Positions 10,318 to 23,225 of a stretch of DNA of 64,000 nucleotides are shown here, piece after piece. A program made the position numbers and the translations under genes. The notes beneath the pieces are model-generated. The model was not told the origin of the DNA, did no database searches, and saw only the letters and a program-made list of their open reading frames with translations. Within the stretch, counting starts at the first letter, position 1. The number at the start of each line of letters is the position of its first letter. Source of the stretch: Homarus americanus (taxonomy: Eukaryota > Arthropoda > Malacostraca > Decapoda > Nephropidae); NCBI RefSeq assembly GCF_018991925.1, contig NW_024732238.1, forward strand, positions 8,574,642 through 8,638,641. Reading direction: 5' to 3'.

Positions 10318-13300
10318 AGAAGGTGACAAAGGAAGCTGGATAAAGGTTGGGGAGTGGACAAAAGTGATGGTGGACAAAGGGAAGGTAGGGACAAAGGGAG
10401 GTGGTGGACAAAGGGAAGGTATGACAAAGGGAGTGTGGTGACAAGGAAGGTAGGGACAAAAAGGGAGGTGGGAATGAAGGAAAGGGACAAAAGGGAGTGG
10501 TGGACAGAAGGGATGAGGGACAAAGGAGGTGGTGGACAAAGGAAAGGTAGTGGACAAAAGGAGTGTGTGGACAAAGGAGTGAGTGGACAAAAGGAGGTGG
10601 TGGGACTGAAAGGTAGTGGACAAAGGGAGCGTATGAAAGGTGGAAGCAGAAGACAAAGGAGGTGGGGACAGGGCAAGAGAAGTGGACAAAGGGAGGTGGT
10701 GGACAAAGGAGTGTGGTGGACAAAGGAGGTGGGAGACGGGAGTGTGACAAAAAGGAGGTGGTGGACAAAGGAGTGTGGTGGACAAAGGAGTGTGGTGGAC
10801 TGGATGGAGGTGGGTAGTGGACAAGGAGTGTGGTGACGCAGGAACAGAAAGGTGGACAAAAGGAGGTGGTGGACAAAGGAAAGGTAGTGACGGGAGTGGT
10901 AACAAAGGAGTGTGGTGACAAAAGGAGTGTGGTGGATGTAGGAAAGCAGAAAAGAACAAAGGAGTGTGACAAAGGGAGTGTGGTGGACAAAGGAGAGGGA
11001 AGGAAAAGGGAGGTGTGGTGGACGAAAGGTAGTGGACAAAAGGAGTGTGGTGGAAAAGGGAAGGTAGGACAAAGGGAGTGTGGTGACAAAAGGAAGGTAG
11101 TGGATAAAAGGAGGTGGTGACAAAGCGGAGGTGGTGAAAGGCGAGGGCGGAAAAGGAGGTGGGTGGACAGGGAAAGGTAGTGGACAAAAAGGAATGTGGT
11201 GGACAAAGGGAAGGTAGGACAAAAGGAGGTGGTGGACAAAGTGAAGGTATAGGACGGAGTGTGGGTGACAAAGGAGTGTGGTGAGCAAAAGGTGGGTAGT
11301 GATTGCAGGAGGTGGTGACAGTGCGGAGGTGGTGGGAAAAGGAGGTGTGGTGGATTGGGCAGAGCAAGAAGGTAGGAAGGAGGTGGGATGAAAGGAGTGT
11401 GGTGGATAAAGGAGTGTGGCAGAAAAGGAGTGTGGTGGACAGGAAAGGTAGTGACAAAGGAGTGTGGTGACAAAGGAATGCAGAGGACAAAGGAGAGTGG
11501 TGGACAGCGAAAGGGTAGTGGACAAAGGGAGTGTGGATGGATCAAAGGGAAGGTAGGGGATTGGAAGGATAGGACAAGGAGTGTGGGATGCAGAGTGGTG
11601 GGCGGAAAAGGAGTGTGGTGATGCATGAGTGTGGGACATGAGTGCGGTGACGTACGAGGTGGCGTGAAAAGGGAGGTGGTAGATTGAAAGAAAGCGAGGT
11701 GGACAAAAGGAGGTGGTGGGCAAAGGAGTGTGGGGATGGCGAAGGTAGTGGACAAAAGGAGTGTGGTGATAAGCCGAGGTGGTGGGACAGGATGAATAGG
11801 GGACAAAAGGGAGTACAGATGAGGACAAGGAGGTGGCGTGGGCCGATGCGGTGGACAAAAGTGAAGAGGGATCGAGTGTGCGACAGCGAAAAACAAGAGG
11901 ACAAAGAGGTGAGTGGACAAACAAGTAGTGGACAGCGATGTGGTGACGAGAAGGGGAATGGTGACCTATTGCCAGAGTGGAGTGGGAAAAAGTGGTGGGG
12001 ATAAAGGAGTGGGTGATCAGCAGGAACAGAAAGTGAACGTGCTGAAAGGCAGAGGATCAGCTACGCGTGGTGGAGTGCCGAAAAGTAGTGGGGACAAAAG
12101 GAGTGTGGGACAGCAGGGTGACGTGAAGTGGACAGAAGTGGTGAACGTAGGAGCAGAGACAAAGGAGTGTGGTGGACAAAGGAGCGTGGTGGACAAAGGA
12201 GGGCGGAGTAAAGGAGGTGGTGGACAGAGGAAAGGTAGTGGACGCGGAGTGTGGTGATGGAAGGGAAGGTAGTGGACAAAGGAAGTGGTGGACAAGGGAG
12301 TGCAGGATAAATGAGGTGGAGTGATTGGGGCATGAGTGGTGATGCATGAAAGGTAGTGGGATACAAAGGAAGTGGACAAAGCGAGGTGGTGACGTATGAG
12401 TGGTGACAAAGGAGGTGGAGAAAAGGAGTGTGGGGGACAAAAGGAAGGTAGGACAAAGGAGGTGATGGACAAAGGAGTGTGTGGACAGAGTGTGGGAGGG
12501 ATGTATGAGGTGGAGACAGAATGATGTGGTGGACAAAGGGAGTGTGGTGGACAAAGGGATGTAGTGACAAAGGAGGTGGTGGACAAAGGAAGGTAGGACA
12601 GAAGGGAGTGTGGTGATTGGACTGGAAGTGAGGACAGGGAGTGGAGGACAAAGGAGTGTGGTGATGTGGGAGCAGGATTAAAGAGAGTGTGGTGGACAAA
12701 GGAGGTGGTGATCAAAAGAGTGTGGGAGGACAGAGTGTCGTGGACAAAGGAGGTGGTGGACAAAAGGGAGTGTGGTGACAGGAAGGTAGTGGACAAGGAG
12801 GTGGTGATACAGGGAAGGTGGACAAAGGAGGGTGGACAAAGGAAAGGTAGTGGACAAAGGAGTGTGGTGAAGAAAGGGGATGAGGGACAAAGGAGTGTGG
12901 TGGACAAAGGGAGGTAGGACAAAGGAGTGTGGTGGTGGACAAAGGAGTGTGGTGACAAAGGGAGTGTGGTGACAAAGGGAAGTAGTGGACAAAGGAGTGT
13001 GGTGGACAAAGGAAGGTAGTGGACAAAGGGAGTGTGGTGGGGATGTGAAAGGTAGTGGACAAAGGAGGGTGGACAAAGGGAAGGTGTAGGGACAAAAGGG
13101 AGGTGGACAAAGGAGTGTGGTGGACAAAGGAAAGGTAGTGGACAAAGGAGGTGGACAAAGGACGTGGACAAAAGGAGTGTGGTGGACAAAGGGAAGGTAG
13201 TGGACAAAGGAGTGTGGTGGACAAAGGGAAGGTAATGGACAGAGTGTGGACAAAGGAAGGGTGGACAAAGGGGAGTGGGGACAAGGAAAGGTAGGAACAA

Positions 13301-14850
13301 AGGGGAGTGTTGGACAAAGGAAAGGTAGTGGACAAAGGGAGAGTGTGTAGGACAAAAGGGAGTGTGGTGGACAAAAAGGGAGTGTGGTGGACAAAAGGGA
13401 AGGTAGTGGACAAAGGGAGGGTGGACAAAGGAAAGGTAGGTGGACAAAGGGAGGTGGTGGACAAAGGGAAGGTAGTGGACAAAGGGCGTGTGGTGGACAA
13501 AGGGAGTGGGAGGGACAAAGGAAAGGTAGGGACAAAAGGGAGTGTGGTGGCACAATGAGGTGGGTGGACAAAGGAGTGTAGTGGACAAAAGGGAGGGAAA
13601 TGGACAAAGGAGTGTGGTGGACAAAGGAAAGCAGTGGACAAAGGAGGTGGACAAAGGAGGTGGTGGTGGATGAAAGGAGTGTGGTGGACAAAGGGAAGGT
13701 AGTGGACAAAAGGGAGTGTGGTGACAAAGGAACATAAAGGAGGTGGTGGGCAAAGGAAGGAGTGACAGGGGGGAGTGTGGTGGACAAAGGGAGTGTGGTG
13801 GACAAAGGGAGGTGTGGTGGACAAAGGAGGTGGTGGACAAAGGAAAGGTAGTGGACAAAAGGGAGTGTGGTGGACAAAGGGAGTGTGGTGGACAAGGAAC
13901 GTAGTGGACAAAGGAGTGTGGGTGGATAAAGGGAGTGTGGTGGACAAAGAAAGGTAGGTGGACAAAAGGGAGTGTGGTGACAAAGGAGTGTGGTGGACAA
14001 AGGAAAGGTAGGGACAAAGGAGTGTGTGGTGGACAAAAGGGAGTGTGGTGGACAAAAGGAATGTGGTGGGAGAAAGGGAAGGTAGTGGACAAAGGAGGTG
14101 GTGGACAAAGGAAGGTAGTGGACAAAGGAGTATGGTGGACAAAGGAAAGGTAGTGGACAAAGGGAGGTGGTGGACAAAGGGAGTGTGGTGGACAAAGGAA
14201 AGGTAGTGGACAAAGGAGGTAGGACAAAGGAGTGGTGGACAAAGGAAAGGTAGACAAAGGAGTGTGGTGGACAAAGGAGTGGTGGACAAAGGGAAGGAAA
14301 AGGAGTGTGGTGGACAAAGGAAGGTGGACAAAGGAGTGTGGACAAAGGAAAGGAAGGATGGCAAAGGAGTGTGGTGGACAAAGGGAAGGTAGTGGACAAA
14401 GGGAGTGTGGTGGACAAAGAAGGTGTGGACAAAGGAGTGTGGTGGACAAAGAAATGTATTGGACAAGGGGTTGGACAAGGAAGGGTGTTGGACAAGGAAG
14501 GGGTTGAACATTGACAGGAAGGTGTTGGACAAAAGGTTGGACAAAGAAAGGGTGTTGACAAAGTGGGAGTGTTGGACAGAGAGACGGTGGACAAACAAGG
14601 GTGTTGGACAAATGTGTTTCAAAAGCAAGTGGACAAAAGGGGGTGTTGGACAAAAGGAGTGTGATGGACAAAGAGAGGGTGGTGGACAACAGGGGATGTT
14701 GGACAAAGGGAATGTGGTGGACAAAGGGAGGGTGGTGGACAAAGGGAGGGTGGTGGATAAGGGGAGGTTGTTGGACAAAAGGGAGGGTGGTATACAAAGA
14801 AGCGGGTGGACAAGGAGGGTAGATTAAGGGGGATTGGACAAAAGGGGTTA
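10318..14850. repeat. Purine-rich degenerate minisatellite, block 2
   Basis: Same family and orientation as 1-3560: GTGGTGGACAAAGGA alternating with AAGGTAGTGGACAAAGGA. Copies are most regular between about 12900 and 14450 and most eroded around 11600-12450. Minus-strand frames of up to 926 codons cross the block only because the complementary strand lacks stop trinucleotides. Their Pro/Ser/Leu/His-rich 'proteins' are not gene products. Confidence 0.95.
14455..14815. repeat. Variant terminal module of purine array, copy 2
   Basis: The same ordered words as 3235-3545 occur here: GGGGTTGAACATTG, GGACAGAGAGA, GACAAACAAGGGTGTTG, GGACAACAGGG and GGACAAAGGGAATGTGGT. An extra TTTCAAAAGCAAGTGG segment is inserted near 14616. 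The following flank differs from that of copy 1. Confidence 0.8.
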
Positions 14851-14904
14851 AAACTGAAAAGTACTGTACACTACTATATGTGTTTACAGTGAAGTGGGTG
14901 TCAG

Positions 14905-15500
14905 ATAAGGTATGTTCAATTCAATTTCAATTGTTTATTCCTTGATAGAGGAAGCGGGATCCTAGTGCTGTCACCAGGTACCCCTGTACAATGACACCAG
15001 AAGCATCTGGCAAGTGTGACAAGTATATACAGTATAAATATTATAAACGGGCTTACTAAAGCCTAAGGAAGGAAGGATATTCTTTTAGCACATAATCAAT
15101 ATTATTTACAAAATATCTGGCCAGTATGGGGAGGATCATCGTGTCTCCGTCAGAGGGTCGTGGAGTGGTGGTCCAGCAGGCGTCACTGAAGGGTTGTGTG
15201 TGGGGACATCTTAGGAGGTAGTGGATAAGGGTGAGGCTGTCGGGTCTTCTGTATAATGCACAAGAGCGTTGCTCAGGGGATGCGGGGATACCAATCTCCC
15301 AAGCAAAGTCATACCCAATGATGATACGAAGGTATGTTAAAAAAAAAATAATGATACCTAAAACTATCGGTAGGTAGCCAATAGCCCTCTGGTGCATGTA
15401 AGTTAGCTGGTGGTCGTCATCACATTAAAACCTGTGGTACCCCGAGTGATGCAGAGCTGAGGAGGAATATAAGCAAATAGCCTGACAGTGTGTTTCGCAG
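14905..15500 (-). mobile_element. 3' end of a non-LTR retrotransposon (family B)
   Basis: A minus-strand frame (15397-15056) is followed by a 3' UTR that ends near 14905 in AATAAACAATTGAAATTG, with short TTGAA-type repeats. The last 60 bp of this 3' end recur at 44126-44190 in plus orientation. The element is 5'-truncated; sequence up to about 15500 reads as further degraded coding. Confidence 0.65.
15056..15397 (-). pseudogene. LINE family B C-terminal fragment with zinc-finger-like block
   Basis: This 113-codon frame contains IGYDFAWEIGIP, then RSCALYRRPDSLTLIHYLLR, then CPHTQPF. It resembles the 'C-x-L-C-x-x-x-x-E-T-L-x-H-x-L-L-x-C-P' segment near the C terminus of many non-LTR retrotransposon RT proteins; here the second Cys of the first pair is replaced by Tyr. 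The hydrophobic run IVLGIIIFFLTYL near the start is encoded by a poly(A/T)-rich patch and is probably a frameshift product. The methionine is unlikely to be a true start. It is a truncated, non-functional relic 200 bp from the end of the purine array. Confidence 0.55.
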
Positions 15501-15584
15501 CAGAGGGCCGTGGTCGCCAACCCTCAGAGGCGACGATTAATATCTTGAGTGACTATATGTTCGAAACTTGCAAGCATGAACTGA

Positions 15585-15698
15585 AGGCAAGCATGAACTA
15601 CACAATACGCATGCTTCCCTGTTGGGCGTTGTAAACGCTTTTACACTTCACCATGCAAAGGATGCAAGGGAGTGCCCAATAAACTGGTAAAAAAAAAA
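15585..15698 (+). mobile_element. Poly(A) retroposon 3' end (family D)
   Basis: Contains GCATGCTTCCCTGTTGGG, TGTAAACGCT and CAAAGGATGCAAGG, then AATAAA and an (A)10 tail at 15689-15698. The same 3' sequence ends the nested insertion at 28314-28536. Its tail lies 14 bp before the 18-bp array. Confidence 0.6.
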
Positions 15699-15711
15699 TA
15701 TGCTATTATGT

Positions 15712-16414
15712 AGAGTTTTATCACCACAAAGAGTATTATCACCACGAAGAGTTTTATCACCACGAAGAGTTTTATCACCACGAAGAGTTTTATCACCACG
15801 AAGAGTTTTATCACCACGAAGAGTTTTATCACCACGAAGAGTTTTATCACCACGAAGAGTTTCATCACCACAAAGAGTTTTATCACCACGAAGAGTTTTA
15901 TCACCACACGAAGAGTTTTATCACCACGAAGAGTTTTATCACCACGAAGAGTTTTATCACCACGAAGAGTTTTATCACCACGAAGAGTTTCATCACCACG
16001 AAGAGTTTTATCAACACGAAGAGTTTCATCACCACGAAGAGTTTTATCACCACGAAGAGTTTCATCACCACGAAGAGTTTCATCACCACAAAGAGTTTTA
16101 TCACCACGAAGAGTTTTATCACCACGAAGAGTTTTATCACCACGAAGAGTTTATCACCACGAAGAGTTTTATCACCACGAAGAGTTTTATCACCACGAAG
16201 AGTTTTATCACCACGAAGAGTTTCATCACCACGAAGAGTTTTATCACCACGAAGAGTTTCATCACCACAAACAGTTTTATCACCACGAAGAGTTTTATCA
16301 CCACAAAGAGTTTTATCACCACGAAGAGTTTCATCACCACAAAGAGTTTTATCACCACGAAGAGTTTTATCACCACGAAGAGTTTTATCACCACGAAGAG
16401 TTTTATCACCACGA
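15712..16414. repeat. 18-bp minisatellite
   Basis: About 39 copies of TTTTATCACCACGAAGAG. The commonest variants are T to C in the run (GTTTCATC) and G to A (CACAAAGAG); there are rare 1-2 bp indels near 15908 and 16150. The period is 6 codons, so long frames open on both strands (one plus frame of 266 codons). Indels shift the frames and argue against coding. Confidence 0.97.
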
Positions 16415-17034
16415 GTGGAGGAGACCTGTTACACCCAGAGTCACAAGTTACTGTGGGAGTGGAGACCTGTTACGCCCAGAAAATAACCCTAACGAGTTGA
16501 TATTGGTGTAACTGGACGTTTCAATTACCAAAATAACAACTTAAAGCGCACATAGCATAAAGTAGCTATCAGAGCTCCGGTTAACGTCGAGTCACTAACA
16601 AAACGTGGCAGTTCGCTGTTTCCGCTTGCACTGTCTAGGAATTCTATTCTGATACAGATATGCAAATGGGATTTTTATTAAGCTCTCATGGCTCAGTAGA
16701 GGAAAACCCTGGACTCCGGCGCGGGTTCACAACTTTAAAGGGCCAGCGCCATAGCCCAGTTCTGGCGCGGCAGCAAGAAAGGCAAACTTATCTAAGTAAA
16801 AGTCAACAGCACAAACGAGACACAATATTAAAGTGTTGCAGTCTACTGAGAGATGAAATTATGAATATATTGAGGTTTATTTCATTACTACTCCGGGTGA
16901 GCGCCAAATGGGCCAATACCTTAACGGGCCCCAGAACATAATTATTCGAACTGTTGGCCCACCAGGATTAGACTAGGTTAAGTTGAGGCCCATTAGCACT
17001 GGGCCCTAATCGGTTGGGGTCTAATAGGACTGGA
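16415..17034. other. Unassigned spacer
   Basis: A degenerate direct repeat of GGAGACCTGTTAC(A/G)CCCAGA lies at 16421-16480. The rest is unique-looking. Around 16960-17034 there are short GGCCCATTAG / GGTCTAATAGGACT modules resembling those elsewhere in the window. A 93-codon frame at 16660-16941 has no recognisable domain. Confidence 0.6.
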
Positions 17035-18835
17035 ACCATTAGACCCTGTAACAACCATAAGGCCCTGTAACAAGCATAAGGTCCTATAACAACCATAAGG
17101 TTCTGTAACAACCATTAGACCCTGTAACAACCATAAGGTCCTGTAACAACTTAAGGTCCTATAACAACCATAAGGTTCTGTAACAACCATTAGACCCTGT
17201 AACAACCATAAGGTCCTGTAACAAGCATAAGGTCCTATAACAACCATAAGGTTCTGTAACAACCATTAGACCCTGTAACAACCATAAGGTCCTGTAACAA
17301 CTTAAGGTCCTATAACAACCATAAGGTTCTGTAACAACCATTAGACCCTGTAACAACCATAAGGTCCTGTAACAAGCATAAGGTCCTATAACAACCATAA
17401 GGTTCTGTAACAACCATTAGACCCTGTAACAACCATAAGGTCCTGTAACAACTTAAGGTCCTATAACAACCATAAGGTTCTGTAACAACCATTAGACCCT
17501 GTAACAACCATAAGGTCCTGTAACAAGCATAAGGTCCTATAACAACCATAAGGTTCTGTAACAACCATTAGACCCTGTAACAACCATAAGGTCCTGTAAC
17601 AACTTAAGGTCCTATAACAACCATAAGGTTCTGTAACAACCATTAGTAACAACCACAGGCCCTGTAAGCATAAGGTCCTATAACAACATAAGGTTCTGTA
17701 ACAACCATTAGATAACAACCATAAGGTCTGTAAAGCATAAGGTCTATAACAACCCAGGTTCTGTAACAACATTGACCCTGTAACAACCATAAGGTCCTGT
17801 AACAACAGGTCCTATAACAACCATGTTCTATAACAACCATTAGACCTGTAACAACCATAAGGTCCTGTAACAACAAGGTCCTATAACAACCATAAGGTTC
17901 TGTAACAACCTTAAGGTTCTGTAACAACCAGCTAAACCCTGCTTAACAACCATAAGGTCTCATAAGTAACAACCAAAGGTTCTGTAACCATTAGACCCTG
18001 TAACAACCATAAGGTTCTGTAACAAGCATAAGGTCCTATAACAACCATAAGGTTCTGTAACAACCATTAGACCCTGTAACAACCATAAGGTCCTGTAACA
18101 ACTAAGGTCCTATAACAACCATAAGGTTCTGTAACAACAGGTTCTGTAACAACCATTAAACCCCTGTAACAACCATAAGGTTCTGTAACAACCGGTAGAC
18201 CCTTGTAACAACCATTAGACCCTGTAACAACCTTAAGGTTCTGTAACAACCATTAAACCCTGTAACAACCATAAGGTCCTGGAACAACCATAAGGTCCTG
18301 TAACAACTTAAGGTCCTATAATAACCATAAGGTTCTGTAACAACCTTAAGGTTCTGTAACAACAATTAAACCCTGTAACAACCATAAGGTCCTGTAACAA
18401 CCATAAGGTCCTGTAACAACTTAAGGTCCTATAACAACCATAAGGTTCTGTAACAACCTTAAGGTTCTGTAACAACCATTAAACCCTGTAACAACCATAA
18501 GGTTCTGTAACAACCATAAGGTCCTGTAACAACCTTAAGGTCCTATAACAACCATAAGGTTCTGTAACAACCTTAAGGTTCTGTAACAACAATTAAACCC
18601 TGTAACAACCATAAGGTTCTGTAACAACCATAAGGTCCTATAACAACCATAAGGTTCTGTAACAACCTTAAGGTTCTGTAACAACAATTAAACCCTGTAA
18701 CAACCATAAGGTCCTGTAACAACTTAAGGTCCTATAATAACCATAAGGTTCTGTAACAACCTTAAGGTTCTGTAACAACAATTAAACCCTGTAACAACCA
18801 TAAGGTCCTGTAACAACCATTAGACCCTGTAACTA
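17035..18835. repeat. 19-bp minisatellite with 151-bp higher-order repeat
   Basis: The monomer is ATAAGGTCCTGTAACAACC (19 bp), with variants CTATAAC, GTTCTGTAAC and ATTAGACCCTGTAAC. From about 17050 to 17640 eight monomers, one shortened to 18 bp, form a 151-bp unit repeated about four times with almost no differences. From about 17640 onward the order breaks down, with deletions around 17650-17960, and a simpler, diverged pattern continues to 18835. Minus-strand frames of 84 codons recur every 151 bp for this reason. Confidence 0.96.
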
Positions 18836-20065
18836 TTATAAGATAATGGCGTAATAATAAGCACAGAACATGAACCTGGATCAAGATGTGCAGTAGATCA
18901 AGTAGGTGTACTCTTAACAAGTGGCACATAGAGGCCGTCCGTACCTCGAAGAGCGCCGCTACCTCTCATTATCTCAGGGTTAAAATCTTTATTCATTTGT
19001 CTTACTATAAGTTGTATGAAGTTCTATCTCCACGCATCCCAAGGAAAGTTCAAACTCCAGGTATTAAACCTGAAAGATATGAGGCAACTTAAGATGTAAA
19101 TACCTCAGCCTAAAAGAGTTCTCATAATGTCTTTATGGATGAGGTCCAATTATGAGTTAATAAAGGAAGAAGTTTAAAGGTAATTTTAGAGATAATAACT
19201 TGTCGCAACGTCTGAAGAGAATAGCCCAAAAATCTCATTTTCTCTCCCGACTTTTCGAATTGTAATACGTTTAAATGTTTATTTCCCGATCACGAAAAAG
19301 AAAAGTCAACATCAGAGCTTTCACCCGTATCCCCGGTAGGTTGGGGCCCCAGACTCGGTTCCTCTCAAGACATTCGATTTTTATGGTGAAAATTTCAACC
19401 CCTGGGACAGGAAGGTTAACTTGACTACTATACTGACACAGAACAACACTTCACCAGCCAGGTGTGCCGGGGATGTGTTCATGGCCAAACCTACAGTGAA
19501 CTTAAGACAACAACCATCATGTTTTCCAGGTAAGGAAATAATGCACAAGCCAGAGTTGAGAGCCACCCGTCACTGCAGGTCATCGCTGTATGGATGATAG
19601 AAACTGATAATGAATCTCCTGCCAGACTTTGCTGAGCACCCCCCAGACACAAGAGGATCTGTGAAATGTTTGTGTGTTTGAGTTCCCACATTCATAAGAT
19701 ACTCGGCGAGACGACTGAAAGGAACACACACACAGGCACTATTTCCATAGCCCCGCCTGAAGGAACATGGAACCACAATAAGAAAAACAAATCCTGGACA
19801 TAAGCAAATACCTTTAATAAAAAAAGAACACCTCCAATTTATTGTTCTAGTTATTTCAATGATCAATTTTAATGTCGCAAAATTTTTTATAGTATTTATT
19901 AAATTTAAGACCGCATGATTCCCCAAAAATAAGGTGTACTAACATTACATAACTATTGACAAGAAAGTTACAATATCAGTTTCCACAAGTTCGTTATACT
20001 GTATAATACGGTGTGTTATCCTAGGACAAATATGAGGCTTTAACAGCAGCAGAAAGATTTAAGTG
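18836..20065. other. Unassigned region
   Basis: Unique-looking sequence. Small frames (68 codons plus at 18886, 118 codons minus at 19570-19926) have no recognised domain and no supporting splice or promoter context. No RNA gene seen. Confidence 0.55.
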
Positions 20066-20739
<674 letters not shown>

Positions 20740-21098
20740 AATGGATGCCCCTCGTGTAACGAGGATGACCGGCCCTAGGGCCGCCTAGGCGTGAATTTGT
20801 TTAAGGTGTAGAAGCTGTCGCTAACACAACCCCCACACCCTGATTTAACGAGCTGCATGACCCAGTGTCAATGGATAGTTCGAGAAGACCGGACAACTCG
20901 CCAATTGCACTGGATAACCATTACCTCGGAAGACGATCCGCAAATCGATTAACATCCAGGTTCCCAAAGACTGCTGGGTAGACAGAGGCAAATGGCGTAA
21001 AGAAATTTGACCATAGTTTCACCCTGCCCGGGGATCGAACCCGGGTCCACTCGCTTGCGAGGCGAGCATTCTGACAATTATACCACAGGTCGCCATGA
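20740..21098 (-). mobile_element. tRNA-derived SINE, copy 1
   Basis: The minus strand starts with a tRNA-like head at 21098. It has an A-box-like TGGTATAATTG (21086-21076), an anticodon arm CTCGC/GCGAG around loop CTCGCAA (anticodon CGC, Ala-type), and a T arm CCGGG-TTCGATC-CCCGG with a B box (GGTTCGATCCC, 21041-21031). The acceptor stem does not pair well, so it is not a working tRNA. The body contains ATTTCTTTACGCCATTTG, GTCCGGTCTTCTCGAA and GACACTGGGTCATGC. A second copy lies at 28206-28764. Pol III transcription from the internal promoter and LINE-dependent spread are the family's known behaviour; the partner LINE is not identified. Confidence 0.7.
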
Positions 21099-21122
21099 GG
21101 CCATACTGTACTCCACGAATAA

Positions 21123-21798
21123 AAGCACCACCCAACACAGCCACACACTCGTCCCCAGCACCACACACAACACAGCCACACTCGTCCCCAGCACCACACC
21201 CAACACAGCACAGCCACACTCGTCCCCAGCACCACCCAACACAGCTACACCTCGGCCCCAGCACCACACCCAACACAGCCACACTCCCTCGTCCCCAGCA
21301 ACACACCCAACACAGCCACACTCTGTCCCCAGCACCACACACAACACAGCCACACCTGTCCCCAGCACCACACCCAACACAGCCACACTCGGCCCCAGCA
21401 CCACACCCAACACAGCCACACACCCCTGTCCCCAGCAACACACCCACACCTCGTCCCCAGCACCACACCCAACACAGCCACACACTCTGTCCCCAGCACC
21501 ACACACCACAGCCACACTCGTCTCCAGCAACACACCCAACACAGCCACACCTGTCCCTGCACCACACCCAACACAGCCACACTCGTCCCCAGCACCACAC
21601 ACAACACAGCCACACACTCTGTCCCCAGCAACACACCCAACACAGCCACACACTCGTCCCCAGCAACACACCCAACACAGCCACACTCTGTCCCCAGCAC
21701 CACACACAACACAGCCACACACTCGTCCCCAGCAACACACCCAACACAGCCACACACTCGTCCCCAGCAACACACCCAACACAGCCACACACTCGTCC
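21123..21798. repeat. 35-36-bp minisatellite
   Basis: About 19 copies of a unit containing CACTCGTCCCCAGCA, CCACACCCAACACAGCCACA. Variants alternate ACTCGT with ACTCTGT or ACCTGT and CAGCACCA with CAGCAACA. It starts 25 bp from the SINE head. All frames on both strands are artefacts (Cys/Val/Trp-rich on minus, Pro/Thr/Ser-rich on plus). Confidence 0.95.
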
Positions 21799-22334
21799 TG
21801 GTTTATAGCACCGTATGGCACTTACCTCAAAACAAACCCTGAACAATACTGGCAAGAATATCTCTCACTATAATACAATATCTAATATACTATAGCGCGA
21901 TGCGTGCGTGTATCTGCTCTGGGCAGGCGAAACAGCACAATCGTTTTTCATCAAACTTCGTGGGAAAAATCGCAAAAAAATTCGTAGAGTGGAACAAACC
22001 TGGCCCCATGTCGATGGTTTCTTTAGGAACTCATTAATCAACTATTTTATTTACGCTGGCAACAGATGTCGCTGTACGCTGTCAGCCGGCCGGACGATTG
22101 CAGTTATCGTACGGCTCCCTCCTCCTCCCCCCACCTTTTCTCTTAGCCTACTTTTGTTTTTAATGTTGTTTGGATTAGTAAAGAAAGGATGCGCAACTTC
22201 AACTTTACCGGAGCATTTTCGGACCTTACGAGGCTACAGTGTGTACTTATTTCTCTCCTTATGGCGAATATTTCTTTAATTATTCTAACCTTTACTCTAT
22301 TCCTTCCTATAGTATATTAGATACTGTAAGTATC
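21799..22334. other. Spacer with a stray piece of the later 18-bp array
   Basis: At 21851-21886 it reads AATATCTCTCACTATAAT then ACAATATC, the unit of the array at 23226-24413. The rest is unique-looking. The 123-codon frame at 21908 shows no known domain. Confidence 0.6.
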
Positions 22335-23132
22335 ACGACCACGACCATGATCATAACCACGACCATGATTATAACCACGACCATGATTATAACAACCACG
22401 ACGATGATCATAACCACGACCATGATTATAACAACCACGACTATGATTATAACAAACACGACTATGATGATAACCACGACCATGATTATAACAACCACGA
22501 CTATGATTACAACAAACACGACCATGATTATAAATAACCACGACTATGATTATAACAAACACGACCATGATTACAACAAAACACGACCATGATTATAACA
22601 AATAACGACTATGATGATAACTACGACCATGATTATAACAACACGACCATGATTATAACAACCACGACTATGATTATAACAAACACGACCATGATTATAA
22701 CAACCACGACTATGATTATAACAAACACGACCATGATTACAACAAACACGACCATGATTATAACAACAACGACTATGATGATAACCACGACTATGATTAT
22801 AACAAACACGACCATGATTATAACAACCACGACTATGATTATAACAAACACGACCATGATTATAACAACCACGACTATGATTAAAACAAACACGACCATG
22901 ATTATAACAACCACGACTATGATTATAACAACCACGACTATGATTATAACAAACACGACCATGATTATAACAACCACGACCATGATCATAACGACGACCA
23001 TGATTATAACAACCACGACTATGATTATAACAACCACGACTATGATCATAACAAACACGACCATGATTATAACAACCACGACTATGATTATAACAAACAC
23101 GACCATGATTATAACAACCACGACCATGATTA
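22335..23132. repeat. 21-bp minisatellite in 42-bp dimers
   Basis: Monomers of 21 bp share ACGA(C/T), ATGATTATAACAA. Copies with ACGACTATGATTATAAC and ACGACCATGATTATAAC alternate, the first usually preceded by AACC and the second by AAACA, giving a 42-bp dimer through most of the array. The first 100 bp lack the alternation. The 7-codon period keeps frames open (Thr/Met/Ile-rich or His/Asp/Tyr/Asn-rich); single-base indels near 22530-22600 break them. Confidence 0.95.
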
Positions 23133-23225
23133 AATACGGGCGCGAGCGCACTTCAAATATTCCCTCCATTACTGTTTTGTCGAACTATATAGCGAACTGG
23201 GCAAGAAGGGCCCACGATCACTTGT

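Noticed and set aside
12017..14797. Open frame of 926 codons on the minus strand, rich in Ser/Pro/Leu/His
   Set aside because: It lies wholly in the purine array. Other frames of the same strand are also open for hundreds of codons, there is no domain, and the composition follows the repeat unit.
19570..19926. 118-codon minus-strand frame with a hydrophobic stretch (ICLCPGFVFLIVVPC)
   Set aside because: One possible membrane segment only. I see no homologous family, no splice context and no conserved neighbour.
21010..21098. Functional tRNA-Ala(CGC) gene on the minus strand
   Set aside because: The T arm and anticodon arm fold, but the acceptor stem does not pair and the sequence continues into a shared SINE body.
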